Shown piece after piece: positions 1-12,526 of a stretch of DNA of 25,360 nt. The stretch comes from Plantago elongata (lineage: Eukaryota; Streptophyta; Magnoliopsida; Lamiales; Plantaginaceae), in NCBI GenBank assembly GCA_036897095.1, contig JAYMSP010002247.1, forward strand, positions 1-25,360. The letters are read 5' to 3'. The first letter of the stretch is position 1, and every line of letters begins with the position of its first letter. The translations under genes and the position numbers were made by a program. Under the pieces are notes generated by a model. The model did no database searches and had not been told where the DNA came from. It worked only from the letters and a program-made list of their open reading frames with translations.

Positions 1-701
1 AACAAGAGTTTGATTATCTGTGAAAGAGTTGAACACTCAGACACCCTTTCTGAAGTTCATTCTCCAGAACAGATATCAACATCTGGGTCCGAAAGGAGAT
101 ACCTACCATATACTGAACAAGTATATTAAGTAGTGTAATCTTCCCAAGCTCTCTGGATAAATAGCTGAAAAGTTATTTAAGAGAAGCCTGACAACAATCA
201 TATAAACAATACCATCAAGGCGTGGAGTACAAGAAGTACTTGGTTTGGGAAATCAAGGAAAGCTCAAAGGTTATCTTGAGTACATGAAGTACTTGTCTTT
301 AGAAGCTAGGGAACAACTCAGGGGGAACATTTGGTTAGGAAACATTTGTTTGTAGGGATCTTAGAATATGATACATTGTAAGGAGAACTCAATTATCTGT
401 TCTAGTGAATTCTAGGTCTCCATAAGTCCGAAGTGGATTAGTTGGAGGATTACGCCACCTCGAGATACCACTATAAGTTGATGTGTTATTTACTTATTGT
501 ATTTACATTCCAGCATAGCATTCACACACATTATTACAGCAAAGCACATTCACGTTTATCTATCGCATAAAATCTTCCGCTCTCTAAATCTAAGTATTAG
601 ATCCCCCCAGGTTTCTGACAAAGACTGTTTATCGACGAAAGTTTGAAAAGACTATTCACCCTCCCCCCTAGTCTTTTTCTTTGACGTTATATGGACCAAC
701 A
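1..701 (+). mobile_element. 3' end of a Copia (SIRE/Maximus-like) LTR, truncated by the window edge
   Basis: The stretch ends with a pyrimidine-rich block 'actattcaccctcccccc' near 651-667, then 'ggaccaaca' at 693-701. I recall this arrangement from the 3' ends of SIRE/Maximus Copia LTRs, which finish in ...CA. The expected primer-binding sequence (ttggtatcagagc-like) does not follow. If this is an LTR it is therefore the downstream LTR of an element lying to the left, or a solo LTR. The 5' end is outside the window, so no target-site duplication can be tested. No coding sequence is visible. The family call rests on memory of LTR ends, not on a search. Confidence 0.42.
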
Positions 702-2250
702 ATAATAGACATGCTAGAGATTGGCATGTGATCTGCATCATATTCTTAGAGAATGTAGAAGCTCTCACGACTACAAATGACTTGGTCATTCATGATGGAT
801 GCATGGACACCTTGGAGAGTGTTGGTTGACCCGTCGAGAAACCATTTGATTAATTCTATTCATGTCTATGGAAGTATCGACATGTAAGGTGATGTATTAG
901 TCCTTTGTCTTGAGGTCAATACTACTACATGTGTGAAGTCGTGTACTTAGACCATGACTTGCACTCCTAATGGGGTAGATATGGCTTGCGTTGGGTACAC
1001 CACGAAGCACATGGTAATAGTAGTTGAACAAAGATAGAATTCATTCATCACAATAGACATTGGAGAGAATACTTTACATCTCATAGTTAGGTTGATCGTG
1101 GGTCATTAACCAATGCAATACGATGTATTCAAAATGATGTTTGAATATGATTGAGGATCAAATAACAAGATTGAGAAATAAATAAATAAGTTATTGGAAC
1201 AGACATGAAATCAAGTTTTAAACTTATTCGAGTATCTGTAAATGAAAGGATTGTGTCATCATTAGAGCCTTACAGTGGTTTGTATATCCTCACAAACATC
1301 CTTATATATTAATATTATCCGGTAAATTGTCTAGGAGTTTCACCGTAAACTTAATTTGATAAGTGCTTAACATATAAGACCCTATGGATTACACTTTATA
1401 GAGAATACTTTACCAAACCGGAAATGTTGATAAATATTATTTATTGTAATAAGAATATTATTTATTATAAATAATATAAGAATAATTTTAATTTGTTCTA
1501 TTAGACTTAAACAATTAAAATGAAGTGTTCTAAAGGAGAGACATGGGGCTGGGCCATTTGGCCCAGACAGTTTGAAAGATGGGGACACGCATCCCATCAC
1601 CACTCCACTTTCTTCTTGTTTTATTTTAACTCTTAATTATGTGATTAATTATCATAAGTGATAATCAGTTTCTTTTCTTAAAGATAAGTTACTATTAAAT
1701 AGTACCTTTGACATTCACACGTTTAGACAAGAAAAAATAGAGAAGAGTAAACTTGATTTGGTTCTTCAAAACACTTCATATGATTTTCTTTACATCCGAA
1801 CACAAGAACATCCTAGCATTCTTCTTGATAAAAGGAACTTCTATGGATATCGAGGTGTGAGGAGCGACAAACAGTCTGGATTTGCACGAGAAGTGGAACC
1901 TACTCGGAGAGGGACTAGAGGAACTCGAAAAAAGGGTTGCAATCGCAAAGAAGCATATTTGAGTTTGTTATAACGAGTTACATACCGCTAGCATCAATCG
2001 GAAATATTAGAGTAAGCTTCTATTTATATTCAAACACGTTGAATTACTATTGTTATGTTGGTCAATAAATTTTTAAAATTCCACCGCATATATTTAGAGT
2101 ATAATCTAACTGAAAATACCAATATAAAGATCCTCAAGTTAACCCCCAAAATAAGAATTTCCACATTATCTTAAGGCATACACACACGCGTACACAACGC
2201 ACAAGTAACCCCAACAGCCCAACTCCAACTCAATGCAGAGCATAGACCAA
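702..2250. other. Intergenic AT-rich DNA, unassigned
   Basis: I find no convincing gene. The open frames at 1382-1603 (minus) and 1758-1973 (plus) are short and show no domain I recognise. The stretch 1430-1500 is nearly pure A/T with repeated 'attattta' units. A 7-bp stem with a 4-base loop, CTGGGCC-attt-GGCCCAG, sits at 1549-1566. The style of 1240-1970 (an AT block, then a purine-rich 'gtggaacc...ggagaggg' stretch) is reminiscent of old LTR-retrotransposon sequence, but no ends or target duplications could be defined. Confidence 0.4.
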
Positions 2251-2253
2251 ACG

Positions 2254-2633
2254 AATGAAAGGCCAGGAACTACATAAAACGCTATACCAATTAAAGTTTC
2301 ACATCTCATATAACAGAATGCATACTGAAGGTACAACAATAGAGCAAGCTAACAAAGGGCTTCTGAAACATAAAGTTCAGACTTTATATCAAATGAAAAT
2401 TATGAAAAACAATCAAAGTAAAAACTATCGAGACAAAAACTAACACACGAAAACAGCCTCTTAAATAACAAAAGGAGGGACTCCAAAGGTCTCACATTGC
2501 TGACATTCAACAAGATTATTCAAACATGAGTTCAAAAGAGAAAGATAAAGAGGTAAAAATGGAAAAAGAGTCAGCAACTACATAGCCTGTTACTCAATCA
2601 ACAACAAAGTAAACTTTATGGAATAATTCCAAC
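2254..2633 (-). other. Probable 3' UTR and downstream flank of the aldolase gene
   Basis: This lies just beyond the TAA stop of the minus-strand aldolase gene. A plus-strand open frame at 2255-2443 shows no recognisable domain and is ignored. No canonical AATAAA is obvious on the minus strand; AT-rich near-upstream candidates such as 'gaataatc' (minus strand, near 2515-2525) exist. The cleavage site cannot be fixed from sequence alone. Confidence 0.35.
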
Positions 2634-4733
2634 TTAGTACTTGTAGTCCTTGACATGAAGGCTCTCACCGGCACCCTCACTCAAAGAGGAAGCACCCTGG
2701 TATGTTCCAAGGGTGGCTTCAGAGTTGGCCTTGGCCCTAGCATAAAATGCAGCTTGAGCCTTTCCAATGTTCTCTTCCTTGCCAGCCCAAGCCTTAAGGG
2801 TGCTCTGCTGAAGAGCACGTCCGAATGAGAAAGACAGACTCCATGGTTTCTTGGTCTTAAGTTTGTTCATGGCATTAAGGTTGACAGTGGCCTCTTCCTC
2901 ACTCTGTCCACCAGACAAAAACACAACAGCAGGGACGGCTGGAGGCATTGTGCGTTGCAGGGCACGTACAGTGTACTCTGCAATGACCTCAGGGGCTACC
3001 TTTGCAGAATCTGAGCCAGGTGTAACCATGTTAGGCTTCAATAATGTTCCCTCAAGGAGAACGTGGTGGTCATTCAATGCCTTGTAGCAAGCAGCAAGCA
3101 CACGCTCTGTTACGTCAGCACACTTCTCAATGTCGTGTGAACCATCAACGAGGATCTCAGGCTCCACAATTGGTACCAAACCGTTCTCCTGGCAGATAAT
3201 GGCATAACGAGCCAGACCGTTGGCGTTCTCGTTGATTGAGAGCTGTGATGGCTCATTAGGGCCAATCTTCAAGACTGCCCTCCATTTGGCAAACCGAGCA
3301 CCAGCAGAGTAATACTGCTGGCAACGCTGGGCAAGGCCATCAAGACCTTGTGTGGTGGTCTCGCCGTTGGTTCCGGCAAGCTCCACGGTACCCTTGTCAA
3401 CCTTGATACCTGGGAGGACACCACCTTCCTTCAAGACATCAACAAAGGGTTTCCCTGCAAATTCCAGAACACAAGGGATATTAGCTTAACATCAAAATAC
3501 TAAGCTTCAAATTAGATCAGAGAATATTGCTTTTGTTCTTAGAAAATGACACATAAGAAACATATACCTGCAGCTGTCTTCTGGTAAAGTGTTTCCTCGT
3601 AGAGGATAACTCCACTCAAATACTGAAGGACATCAGGGGTGGTGAAAAGAAGCTCACGCAGAGCCCTCCTGTTTGTTTCAACATTCTCAACGTTAATGCT
3701 GGATAAACGCTTTCCAATTGTGCCAGTAGACTCATCAGCAGCGAGGATACCCTTCCCAGGGGTACCAATGTAGGTAGCATTAGCGATCAGCTCATCTGCA
3801 ACAAGAACCAAGACTCAGCAAACAGTTGAAATAGGAACAGTGAAGGTAACTAATAGATCCTCAAAAAAGACGGCCCCAAATAATGTCAGTTTATACACAA
3901 ATTCACACACAGAAACGGGGATCTTCATACACAGGCAGATCGCAGATGACCAGTAAGAGCTGAACCAGTAAAGCTTAAATCTACAATTGGATACACAGTC
4001 AGGTTAAGACTGTAAGCAAGATCACAATAGTAGACAAGTAGGCGAGTTGTGTAATCCACTTTTAACCATCAAACTAGAAAACTCAATACATTTTCACCAC
4101 AAAGATAACAAAATTTTCAATTTAGGTGCTCAATCTGCCAGCCTTCAACTCTAATCCGCTAGTAAAAGCTATTCAATTAGCCAAAATATGAGGGGAAGGG
4201 TGTAAAAAACAAGCTTTTACTCGATCTGAATATTTTTCAAGGAAAAGACTACTTTTCTATCCATAAGCGTGACTGAAAGAGACCCAATAGGGACTTACAA
4301 AACCCACGAGGGTTTTAGCCAACCTAATCCCATAAGGGTAAAAGCCAAAATCAAGCTTTTTTTTAGATGAACAAGACACGTAAATCTAGTGCCTTCAACA
4401 GATCCAAATCCAATCACATCCACGAAACAACAAAATTCAATAGCCGATCATCCAAACAGATAATAAATCAGGCTACAATCATATCAATTGCATCAACTCC
4501 AATCCAAATGATAGATGACAACCAATCAAACCGATAATCAATCAATCAAATCAGCAAACACAGAACCGCATAAAAGCTCAATAATCGATTAAAAACGGAC
4601 AAAACAGATCAGATCTGTAAATCTAAACACGAAACGGAGAAACCGAGGAACATCAAGATTGAAATGAATCGGGATCTAGTGTGAAAAAAGGAAGAGAAAG
4701 CTTACCAGCGTACTTTCCTCTGTAGCAAGACAT
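2634..4733 (-). CDS. FBA: Cytosolic fructose-bisphosphate aldolase, class I (3 exons, 358 aa)
   Basis: This enzyme reversibly cleaves fructose-1,6-bisphosphate to dihydroxyacetone phosphate and glyceraldehyde-3-phosphate in cytosolic glycolysis and gluconeogenesis. Exons on the minus strand are 4733-4706 (28 nt, residues 1-9), 3795-3568 (228 nt) and 3454-2634 (821 nt), with GT..AG introns of 910 and 113 bp. Together they give 1077 nt, exactly 358 codons plus TAA. The protein begins [16 protein letters not shown] and shows [40 protein letters not shown] (Glu183, acid/base) and [14 protein letters not shown] (Lys225, Schiff base). The last residue is the conserved C-terminal Tyr. There is no transit peptide, which separates it from plastid isoforms. 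The family's usual length is 358 residues. The start lies in a short 9-codon exon, common in plant cytosolic FBA genes, and the upstream context ('gtaacc') suits initiation. The long first intron may carry regulatory sequence. No lesions are seen, so the gene looks functional. Confidence 0.97.
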
Positions 4734-4825
4734 GGTTACAGTGAGGTGAAAGAAAGAGAGGAGAAAAAGTAGAGACTAGAGAGAGTTTGGTGAGGAGAAG
4801 TGAAAGTAGGGGAGTGGGTGAAGGA

Positions 4826-4832
4826 TTTTATA
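4826..4832 (-). promoter_or_regulatory. TATA box of the aldolase gene
   Basis: On the minus strand this reads TATAAAA, 93 nt upstream of the ATG. Transcription would be expected to start about 30 nt downstream, near 4795-4800, giving a 5' leader of roughly 65 nt. That leader is CT-rich on the minus strand (ctctctc, cctctctttc at about 4741-4793), like the pyrimidine patch of many strongly expressed plant genes. The start site is inferred. Confidence 0.6.
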
Positions 4833-5069
4833 ATGAGCAGGAAAGGGGTTTTCCAGACCATCGATTTTATCGACTAATCTCGACCCCTCTCGCAAGTAAC
4901 CTATCCCGTCTTTCTCTGCAAGTAACGTTTTGCATTTTCGCCCCGGTTTCTAGACATTTTTTTACTTTCTTGTTTTATATTTACACCCCCAATAGTTTTT
5001 ATACCTTTATGTTTACATTGTGGTGTGTCAAACCGGGATACGTACTCCATTGTGATTCATCGATATGAG

Positions 5070-8000
5070 TCACGAGTCATCATGGTATAGTACCAATGAC
5101 TCAATTCGAAGAAATAGCATTCCATTTCGAATAAAATTATATTTTGGGCATTCAATCCGATCACCTCGTATTTGTAACTTCAATTTCCTTAACACTCGAT
5201 CGGCACCATATAACTGACTTCCTGAAGGATATTGCAAGACTGGGGTGGTAGTAGTGTGATTAAAGTATGATACTTTAAAATATTTATGTGATGTTTGTGT
5301 TGGCTTTTAATATTCTTTGCATATGACTATTTGTCTTTAAATGTAATCATCTGTTTCTTTAGTTTTATAGAAAATATAATTAATTGTTGGATCATATTTT
5401 AGGTTGAAATTTATCCGCTTAAATTTAAAAAGTTAAATTGGATTGAACTGAAAATTTTTAAGAATACTAACAAGCTAATCTTTATTTTTGTAAACTCGTT
5501 CATGAAACCTAAGAGCATTCTTTTATTTGTTATGAGTGACCTAATATCAATCTAAATAATACTCATTCCATCACACAAAATTTTATATTTTTATCATTTT
5601 CGATTGTCATATAAATTTTTTATACATTAATATAAAAGAAATATAGCACCTCCACGAACAATATACATTACAAATTCTATACGATCATATTGTCGGGACC
5701 GAAAATAAAATATTACTATAAAAAATTCATTCTAAATGGAGATTTTGTTAAAGCATTTATACACAAGTTGGGATCATAAATTTATAGAGTATTTTTAAAA
5801 ATTACTACTGTACAATTTAAATTTTATATACATATTATTTTGCTATTAAATAAAACAATACTTTTTAAAATATTTTTAATTTATTATAGTTACTTTAATT
5901 TTTCATGTAAAATTTCGTTTTAAAAAAGAATCCGTGTAAAACTACAAATCACTAAAAAGTTTATGGGGAAATAAAATTTATTTATATTGATTAGAGAAGT
6001 GGGTGGTAAAATGGGCTTCTACAAGTCTTTCAGCACTAGCAAATTGTTTTTGGCATGACATACAAATTAGTACCGTTAGACTGCATTATTGACTGAAGTT
6101 TAAGATGATGACAATGGTGTCCGCATTCTGCAAATAACCAAATATTATCCTCCTTAGTATAATTATCAAAAAATGAGAGGCCAGCCTGCCTACCCCATGT
6201 GTTTTGCTAATATTTTAGTGGACTCTAACTCTGCCATCTCCTGTAAGGTCGTTAAGCATCCAAGATTATCCGGTATATATATTCCCTTCATCTGTTTTCC
6301 TGCCGATAAATTACAAGTCCCACATCAAAAATTATTTCGTGGAGCTGGAAAAAGAAGGAATTATCTACTACCTGGGATTTTTTTAGGCTGCTAGCTCCAT
6401 ATCCAATGTCTCTTTTTAAGTTTTCAATTGAAAAAATTAATATGTTATACTTGATTCCTTCTCAAGCAATCAAACCAAACGAGCCGTTTCGCACAAAGTT
6501 TCTATAAACCATGCATCATGCATGTATGAAGTATGAACTATGAACCGTATGTGTGTTACTAGCACACAAGATTAAAGAAGAAAGGAAAGTTGAAAAGAGC
6601 TCATAAACTTTGACCGAGTGAAAGTTTCAATAAGTAGTCACAACCCAGAAGTACTATAGTTCAATACAAGTTACTCGCCCAATGTTAGGCGAGCCCATGG
6701 TTTCGAAAACCATTTGGACAACCAAATACTGAGAATTGAGGAATAAAGCATTTTACTTCGTACTATGGCAACCAACAAAATTGATCGTAGGGACCTGGTC
6801 GATTTGCAATTGCAGCTCGTAATTATTTTTTTCCACTGTGGTGATAGTCTTGATCACAGTCGTGAGTATTTTTTTTATTTATATTTATATTTATATTAAT
6901 ATAAATATTAAAAAGTTTGAGTGAAAATTGATGTTTTCTTATTGAATATGAATAGAATTGTGAAACAATATAAAATACGAACGTATAAAAATGAAGGTTG
7001 AAATTTAAAATATAAGAAAACATATCTTTATTGGTCTTATTTTGTAGATTTTAAAAAAATATAAATGACGGTATAATTTTTATATTTTTAAATAATAAAT
7101 AATATAATAAATTTAAAAATAAAATAAAAGGGAGGTGGGCCCCACACGGAACCTGACAAAAACGAGGTAACTCAACCGGTTGCGGAACGGTCAGGCCGCA
7201 CCATAGTGTGGAGAGGAATTGGTTGCGAACAAAAATTGGTCGCAACCAATTCTCACGATTGCGCCATATATTTGAAGTATTAATATGTATGATTAAATTT
7301 AAAATTATATATAAATTTAAGTTTTTAGATGTGATTGAATAATTTCATTAGGAGCATACTCCATTATGTGAATTTGTCGCTACAATGTATACTACTATAG
7401 TCAAACGACAAAACAAGATACTAAACAAATAAGAGTGACAAGTCGGGCAACATACTTTTAGCAATGGAGAATGAAATGAAGAACACTTGAAAAGTAGGAG
7501 TTTGGTATTGCACAAAAGATATGTAAAGTGGAGGCCTCATAAGAAGACAAAAAGAATACTACAATAGTTAAACAACAAAACCAAAAGAAAGCCTCACAAT
7601 GACTTCAATTAAAACTCTCTACAATAATCAATCATGTTACGTCTAAATTCGATCTCCAAGTGTGTTTTGGAATATTTTTATGTATTTTTATTTCACAAAG
7701 TCTTAAGATAAAATAATATTCTTTAATATATGTATAATATTTTAAATATTTCAGTAATGTTTTACGAGTGAATATTTATATCACTTTTTCCTATGTATAT
7801 TATCGATATTTTTCGTAAAATCTTTAATATGTGTGCGTCTCTTTTAGATTGATTATAGATCGTCTCTAAGGAGACTTAGGCTTTATTCTCTTTATCTTTA
7901 AATTCATTCAGTTAAGTTTAATTCATATTCACTCGATTCAACTTAGTTATAGTTTATACTACAATACAATTCAGCTCAGATGATTGCAATCCAAAATAAC

Positions 8001-8642
8001 AAACCTTACTTTCTTCTTCACAAAATTCATATAAAATTTTCAAAATTAGAGAAGAAAAAGCAAAATGCCAAACAAAGCAAATAAATTTTGGGTTGTTATG
8101 TTATGGTTAAGAATTTGATTCCCCCCCATGTGTGATATCCTTCAACCAAGAATACCTATATAGTCATATACTTTATTTGAAGTCAATTTTACCTTCTTCA
8201 AGTCAATTATCTTCAATTTTAACTATAAATTACTTTTATATTATAACTATAAAATGATAAATTTAACTATGCTATAATGAAATTTTAGGAACTAAAGTGT
8301 CTTCATATAACTTATTTAATGATAAAAAATTAATTTAAACAATAGATAATCTATTGTTTAAAACAATATACAATATAATGTTCGTTTATATATGAGGTTA
8401 CTCACTATGCTACGTGTATTTAAATACTTTGTATTTAAGTAATGGTTTGATACTTTGATCTTTTTTAGGTTAATATTCAACTTTTCAATCATCCAAATCT
8501 CAATTAAAAATTAAATTTAATTTAATCTCAACCTTGTTATAAATTACATACGACACATCAGATAAAATTCCTTTTTGTTTTTGTGATGATTCCTATTGGA
8601 ATTCGAATTCTTCCAATATACCGTAACCCGCCCGCACCTACT
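5070..8642. other. AT-rich intergenic region, no gene seen
   Basis: About 3.6 kb lies between the aldolase promoter and the MULE. Open frames at 6173-6394 (plus) and at 6823-7023 and 7051-7245 (minus) are short, low in complexity or lacking motifs. The composition is strongly A/T with many poly-T and poly-A runs. A GC-richer island at about 7130-7260 contains the hairpin listed separately. No RNA gene, transposase remnant or clear long terminal repeat was recognised. Confidence 0.5.
7216..7252. repeat. Perfect 13-bp inverted repeat (hairpin)
   Basis: GAATTGGTTGCGA at 7216-7228 is exactly complementary to TCGCAACCAATTC at 7240-7252, with an 11-base spacer. The motif 'ggttgcg' recurs nearby at about 7178. 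The hairpin sits in the only GC-richer island of this intergenic stretch. It could be the core of a degraded miniature inverted-repeat element, but no target-site duplication was found. Confidence 0.6.
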
Positions 8643-8651
8643 TATATTTTA
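8643..8651. repeat. Left 9-bp target-site duplication of the MULE
   Basis: TATATTTTA stands directly before the element's terminal GGG and is repeated exactly at 16193-16201 after the terminal CCC. A 9-bp duplication is the hallmark of Mutator-superfamily insertion. The sequence is A/T only, so chance agreement is less improbable than for a mixed sequence, but it coincides with the inverted ends. Confidence 0.85.
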
Positions 8652-8715
8652 GGGAAAATTACACAGGCAACCCTTTTTAGTGGCGCCTCGCTCATCTGAG
8701 TCCCGGTTAGTGGAA
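8652..8715 (+). repeat. Left terminal inverted repeat of the MULE
   Basis: The outer 13 bp and the inner 10 bp (GTTAGTGGAA, 8706-8715) match the right end at identical distances from the tip. The 41 bp between them are largely diverged. Just inside, at 8717-8733, 'aattacacttagatcca' repeats the aattaca core of the tip. Confidence 0.8.
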
Positions 8716-11700
8716 CAATTACACTTAGATCCATTTCGTTGTTTTAATGTTGACCAGATTTTAAGCCAAATTGGATCGTTTGCAAATCAAATACGCCCTT
8801 ATTCATTTGTAACCTTAACTAGGTTAATTCCAATCGTTGTTTTTCACCTTTCACTCCCACTCCACCCGCCAAAACCACTCTCGTCCTTCTCCAAACAACT
8901 ATCGTCCGCCATTGTCGAAATTCTCCAGTATCGAACCAAAATTGAACTTTATATCAGGCTTTCGACCACATATTAGCGAGTAATCGTTGGTTATTTCACC
9001 CGTGGGCTTGAAATCGGAGCTGAAAAGGTTCATATTTTTTTATTTTTTTAGATTTTTTGAATTTCATCATTTTTTTCTATTGTGTTTGTTGTGTAAAACA
9101 TTGTTCGTATTGATGTGAAAGTTGAAGTCTTTGGCTCCGATTCATTGAAATAGACAGTAGGGTTTTATAGAATTCGTAGGGTTTATTTTTCAAGCTACTG
9201 TTTGACCAGAGATATTGTAATTTTTGTTGTTTCGGTAACAATGGGAACCTTTAACATACGGATTCGTTACTGCAAGGATGAGTACATGCTTGCCAACATC
9301 GATCATTCCAAGTATAATCATACGAAACTCATGAATGATGTCTATAGGATTGTGTTAGATGGTGTGCAAACAGTTGGAACTCTATTTTTTAGTATAGTTG
9401 TTGATATTGATGTTAGTTTTGATTGTATTGAGATGATAGATGATGCTAGTGTTAAAAGGATGTTTGAGTTGAACATGAAACATATGGAAGTAGACTTGCA
9501 TTTAGAGAGTAGTGATGTTCAACCTTTAGCAGTGGACATGACTTATACTAAAAAAAGAAAAGGTAATGCCTTTGATGATGTTGATGTTGAATATCAACGT
9601 CCTAGCAACTTCCAGGAAGATAGTACTAATGCTAGAAGAAGGCTGTTTAGGCAGAGGAGTTGTAAACAAAAACCACCCACCAGTCCTCCAAATTACCCCC
9701 CACACCCTCCAGCTTTTGTTGCTTTAACTGAAGATGATGGAGATATACCTCCACCTCCTCCTACCCAAGAAATACAACCAATCCCAGAATCGCCTAAAAC
9801 TCCAAAAGCATCAAATATTGCCAACCATTCAACAGCTCCTACTCCTTACATACCTCAACATCAAGAACTAACCCCTTAGAAATTTAATGTTGCTGACTTT
9901 GTTGTGGATGATACTGAGTTTGAAGATTTGTTGGAGAAGATCTTCCAAGAGAAGATACCAAATAAGCAAACTGGGGAAACTGGTGAAGGTAGTAAGAATA
10001 CTGAGGAAGTTCTTATTGAAGATTGGGTTGATGATGAGGATGATTTAAGGGAGCAGAGGGAACATGTGAAGGCACAGATTCTTGCTGCTCAGGAACTAAA
10101 AGGGAAAGGGGAGATGGTTGAGAGTGATAGTAGCATGAGTCATGCTACTGATAGTGATGATCCAAGCTTTCATATTGTTGAAGATGATATGCATATTGAC
10201 ACTGAAGATGATGGTTTTGGTTTTGAGGATGAGGCAATTGATGAACATGGTCATGAGGATAGTGATGGGGAAAGAGATGCTAGGGAGGCATTTGGTTGGG
10301 AGTATGAGGCACTTCATGATGAGTATTTGCATGATAGTGAGGATTAAGCAATAGGCTTCAAGAGGTGTAAGAAGACCGACTCTGATGATGAGGATGACAA
10401 TGAGAAGAATGGAGACAATGAGGAGAATGGGGACAATGGAGAATATTCTGCAGATATTCCCACTGAGACTGCAAATGATAATGTTGAAACTGAGACTGAA
10501 AATGTAGGACATTATGATGCAGAGATTGATGAAAAAGACCCTGCCTTTGAGTATGATAGTGAGGATATTGCCGACTTGAGTGAGGAAGAGTGGATTGGTG
10601 ATGAATTTCATGAGAACAATGATCAGTGGGGCAAGGAGTTTAAAGAAGGTGATGTATTTGGAATTGTGAAAGAGCTAAGGAAGAGGGTTAAAGAGTATGT
10701 TTTGAATTAAGGTAGGGTATCATTTGAAAAGGTAGAAAAATGATACCACTAGATACACTGTCTATTGTGGAGGTAAAGGTTGTGAGTGGAGGCTTCATGC
10801 ATGTATATTCCTCTACTAACTAACTCTTGCATCATTCATTCCTTGTTAACCATTTACTAACTTAATTTTCTGCATTTCAGGTGTATTGGATGATGAAACC
10901 TCCTTCATGATAAGGAAGTGTCATAGAGGACACAATGTGTTAGGAAGGTTGATTACAGGATGGCAGACTCCAATTGGTTAGCAACTAAGTTGCTTGAACC
11001 ATTGAGGGAAAATCCAGGTATGAAAGCCAAGAAACTTGAACCTTGGGTCAAGAAGAAAATGGGAGTCAATGTGCCATATATGAGAGTTTATAGGAATATG
11101 CAAAAAGCCATATAGATCTTAGGAGGCAACCCTTAAGAGGCATTTAGGTTGTCACCTAAGTACAGAGATGGTACTTAGGATAAATCCAGGTTCAATAGTT
11201 GCTTTAGATGTTAAACCTGCAATTGAAAGACCACCTCACTTTCAAAGGTTTTTTTGTGGTGTGGAGGGCCTGAAGAGGGGGTTTATAAATGGGTGCAGCC
11301 CATTCCTCTTCTTTGGTGGGTGTCATTTGAGGGGAAGATATGGTGGTCATTTGTTGAGTGCAATATCTACAGATGCATACTGTGGGATATTCCCAGTTGC
11401 TTGGACTATTATTGAGTCAGAGTGTAAAGAGTCTTGGGGCTTCTTTATGCAGTTCCTTGAGCAATTTGTTGGTCCATTTGATGTTGACAAACAGTGACAT
11501 TTCATGGCAGATAGGCAAAAGGTAAGCATGTCTCTTTTATATTTACATTCTTGTTTAATGGTTAGTTTATAGAACTTGTTTGTGAATTTACTCTTAATAA
11601 TTGATAAATCACATAATGTAGGGCCTAGTTCCAGTGATTGAAGAGTTAGCCCCACATGTAGTCAATAGAAAATGTGCAAAGCACATATATGACAACATCA

Positions 11701-11940
11701 AGCTAAAATGGGGTGTAGACCTAAGGAAGTACTATTATCAAGCTGCAACAGCCTTCACTACATATGGCTTGAATAAAACTATGTTGAAGATCTTTGACCG
11801 AACTCCAAAGATAGACCATTGCACTAACAATGTTAGTGAGAGCTTCAACTCTTGGGTTGAGCCTATAAGAGGATACTCCATCTTGAATATCATGGAGGTC
11901 AAATTATTATGCATATTTGTATGATGTTCAATGTTAAATG

Positions 11941-12079
11941 TCCATGTTCAATGTTAAATGTTTGAATGTTCAGTTTATTATGCACTAACTATGTTTGAAT
12001 ATCCATGTTCAATGTTAAATGTTTGAATGTTCAGTTTATTATGCACTAACTATGTTTGAATATCCATGTTCAATGTTAA
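11941..12079 (+). repeat. 61-bp tandem repeat, 2.3 copies, inside a transposase intron
   Basis: Units 11941-12001 and 12002-12062 appear identical, and a 17-bp start of a third copy follows at 12063-12079. A partial unit (gttcaatgttaaatg) precedes the array near 11927. The array lies within the intron at 11898-12103, so its length does not affect the reading frame. Identity between copies suggests the duplication is recent compared with the rest of the decayed gene. Confidence 0.9.
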
Positions 12080-12521
12080 CTAGCTAATTTGTATGTTCAG
12101 TAGGGGTTAAGAACGCAAGTGATGCAAAGGGTGGTGGTGAGGAGACAGAAGGGTGCATCTTGCACTTCAGTTGTCATGCCAAGAGTGTTGAAGAAGTTGA
12201 ATGAGACACATGATCAATCAAGAAGATGCAGATTGATCTCTGAGGCTGGAAATGTATATGAGATTGAGGATTACTCATATACCTTTGTGGTTAATCTGCA
12301 GACAATGTCTTGTGATTGTAGAAGGTGGGACATGAGTGGCATCCCGTGTAGGCATGCTTGGGTGGTTATCAATCACAACAGACAAGATGGGGAGAACTTC
12401 TTAAGTGATAACCACACCAAAGCTGCATATATAGGGCATATGACATGATGATTCAACCAGTGCCAAACTATAGGTTCTGGCCCAATGATCTCACTAAGGA
12501 AGAATGCTCACCTCCAATAGT

Positions 12522-12526
12522 CCTTA
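12522..12526. repeat. Left 5-bp target-site duplication of the solo LTR
   Basis: CCTTA lies directly before the LTR's TG and is repeated at 14413-14417 directly after its CA. Removing one copy plus the LTR rejoins the host transposase frame (…SPPIVL followed by RPPGRPP…). Confidence 0.9.

Noticed and set aside
2851..3087. Plus-strand open frame inside the aldolase gene
   Set aside because: It is antisense to exon 3 of a clearly coding gene and has no domain of its own.
8680..8976. 98-codon plus-strand frame in the MULE 5' region
   Set aside because: It overlaps the terminal inverted repeat, lacks recognisable motifs and precedes the better-supported transposase start; most likely untranslated leader.
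10096..10611. 171-codon minus-strand frame
   Set aside because: It is antisense to the acidic GAT/GAA-rich segment of the transposase; the Ile-rich translation reflects that bias.
10881..11115. Programmed frameshifting as an explanation for the transposase shifts
   Set aside because: Several unrelated shifts and stops are scattered through the gene without slippery-site context, which fits ordinary decay.
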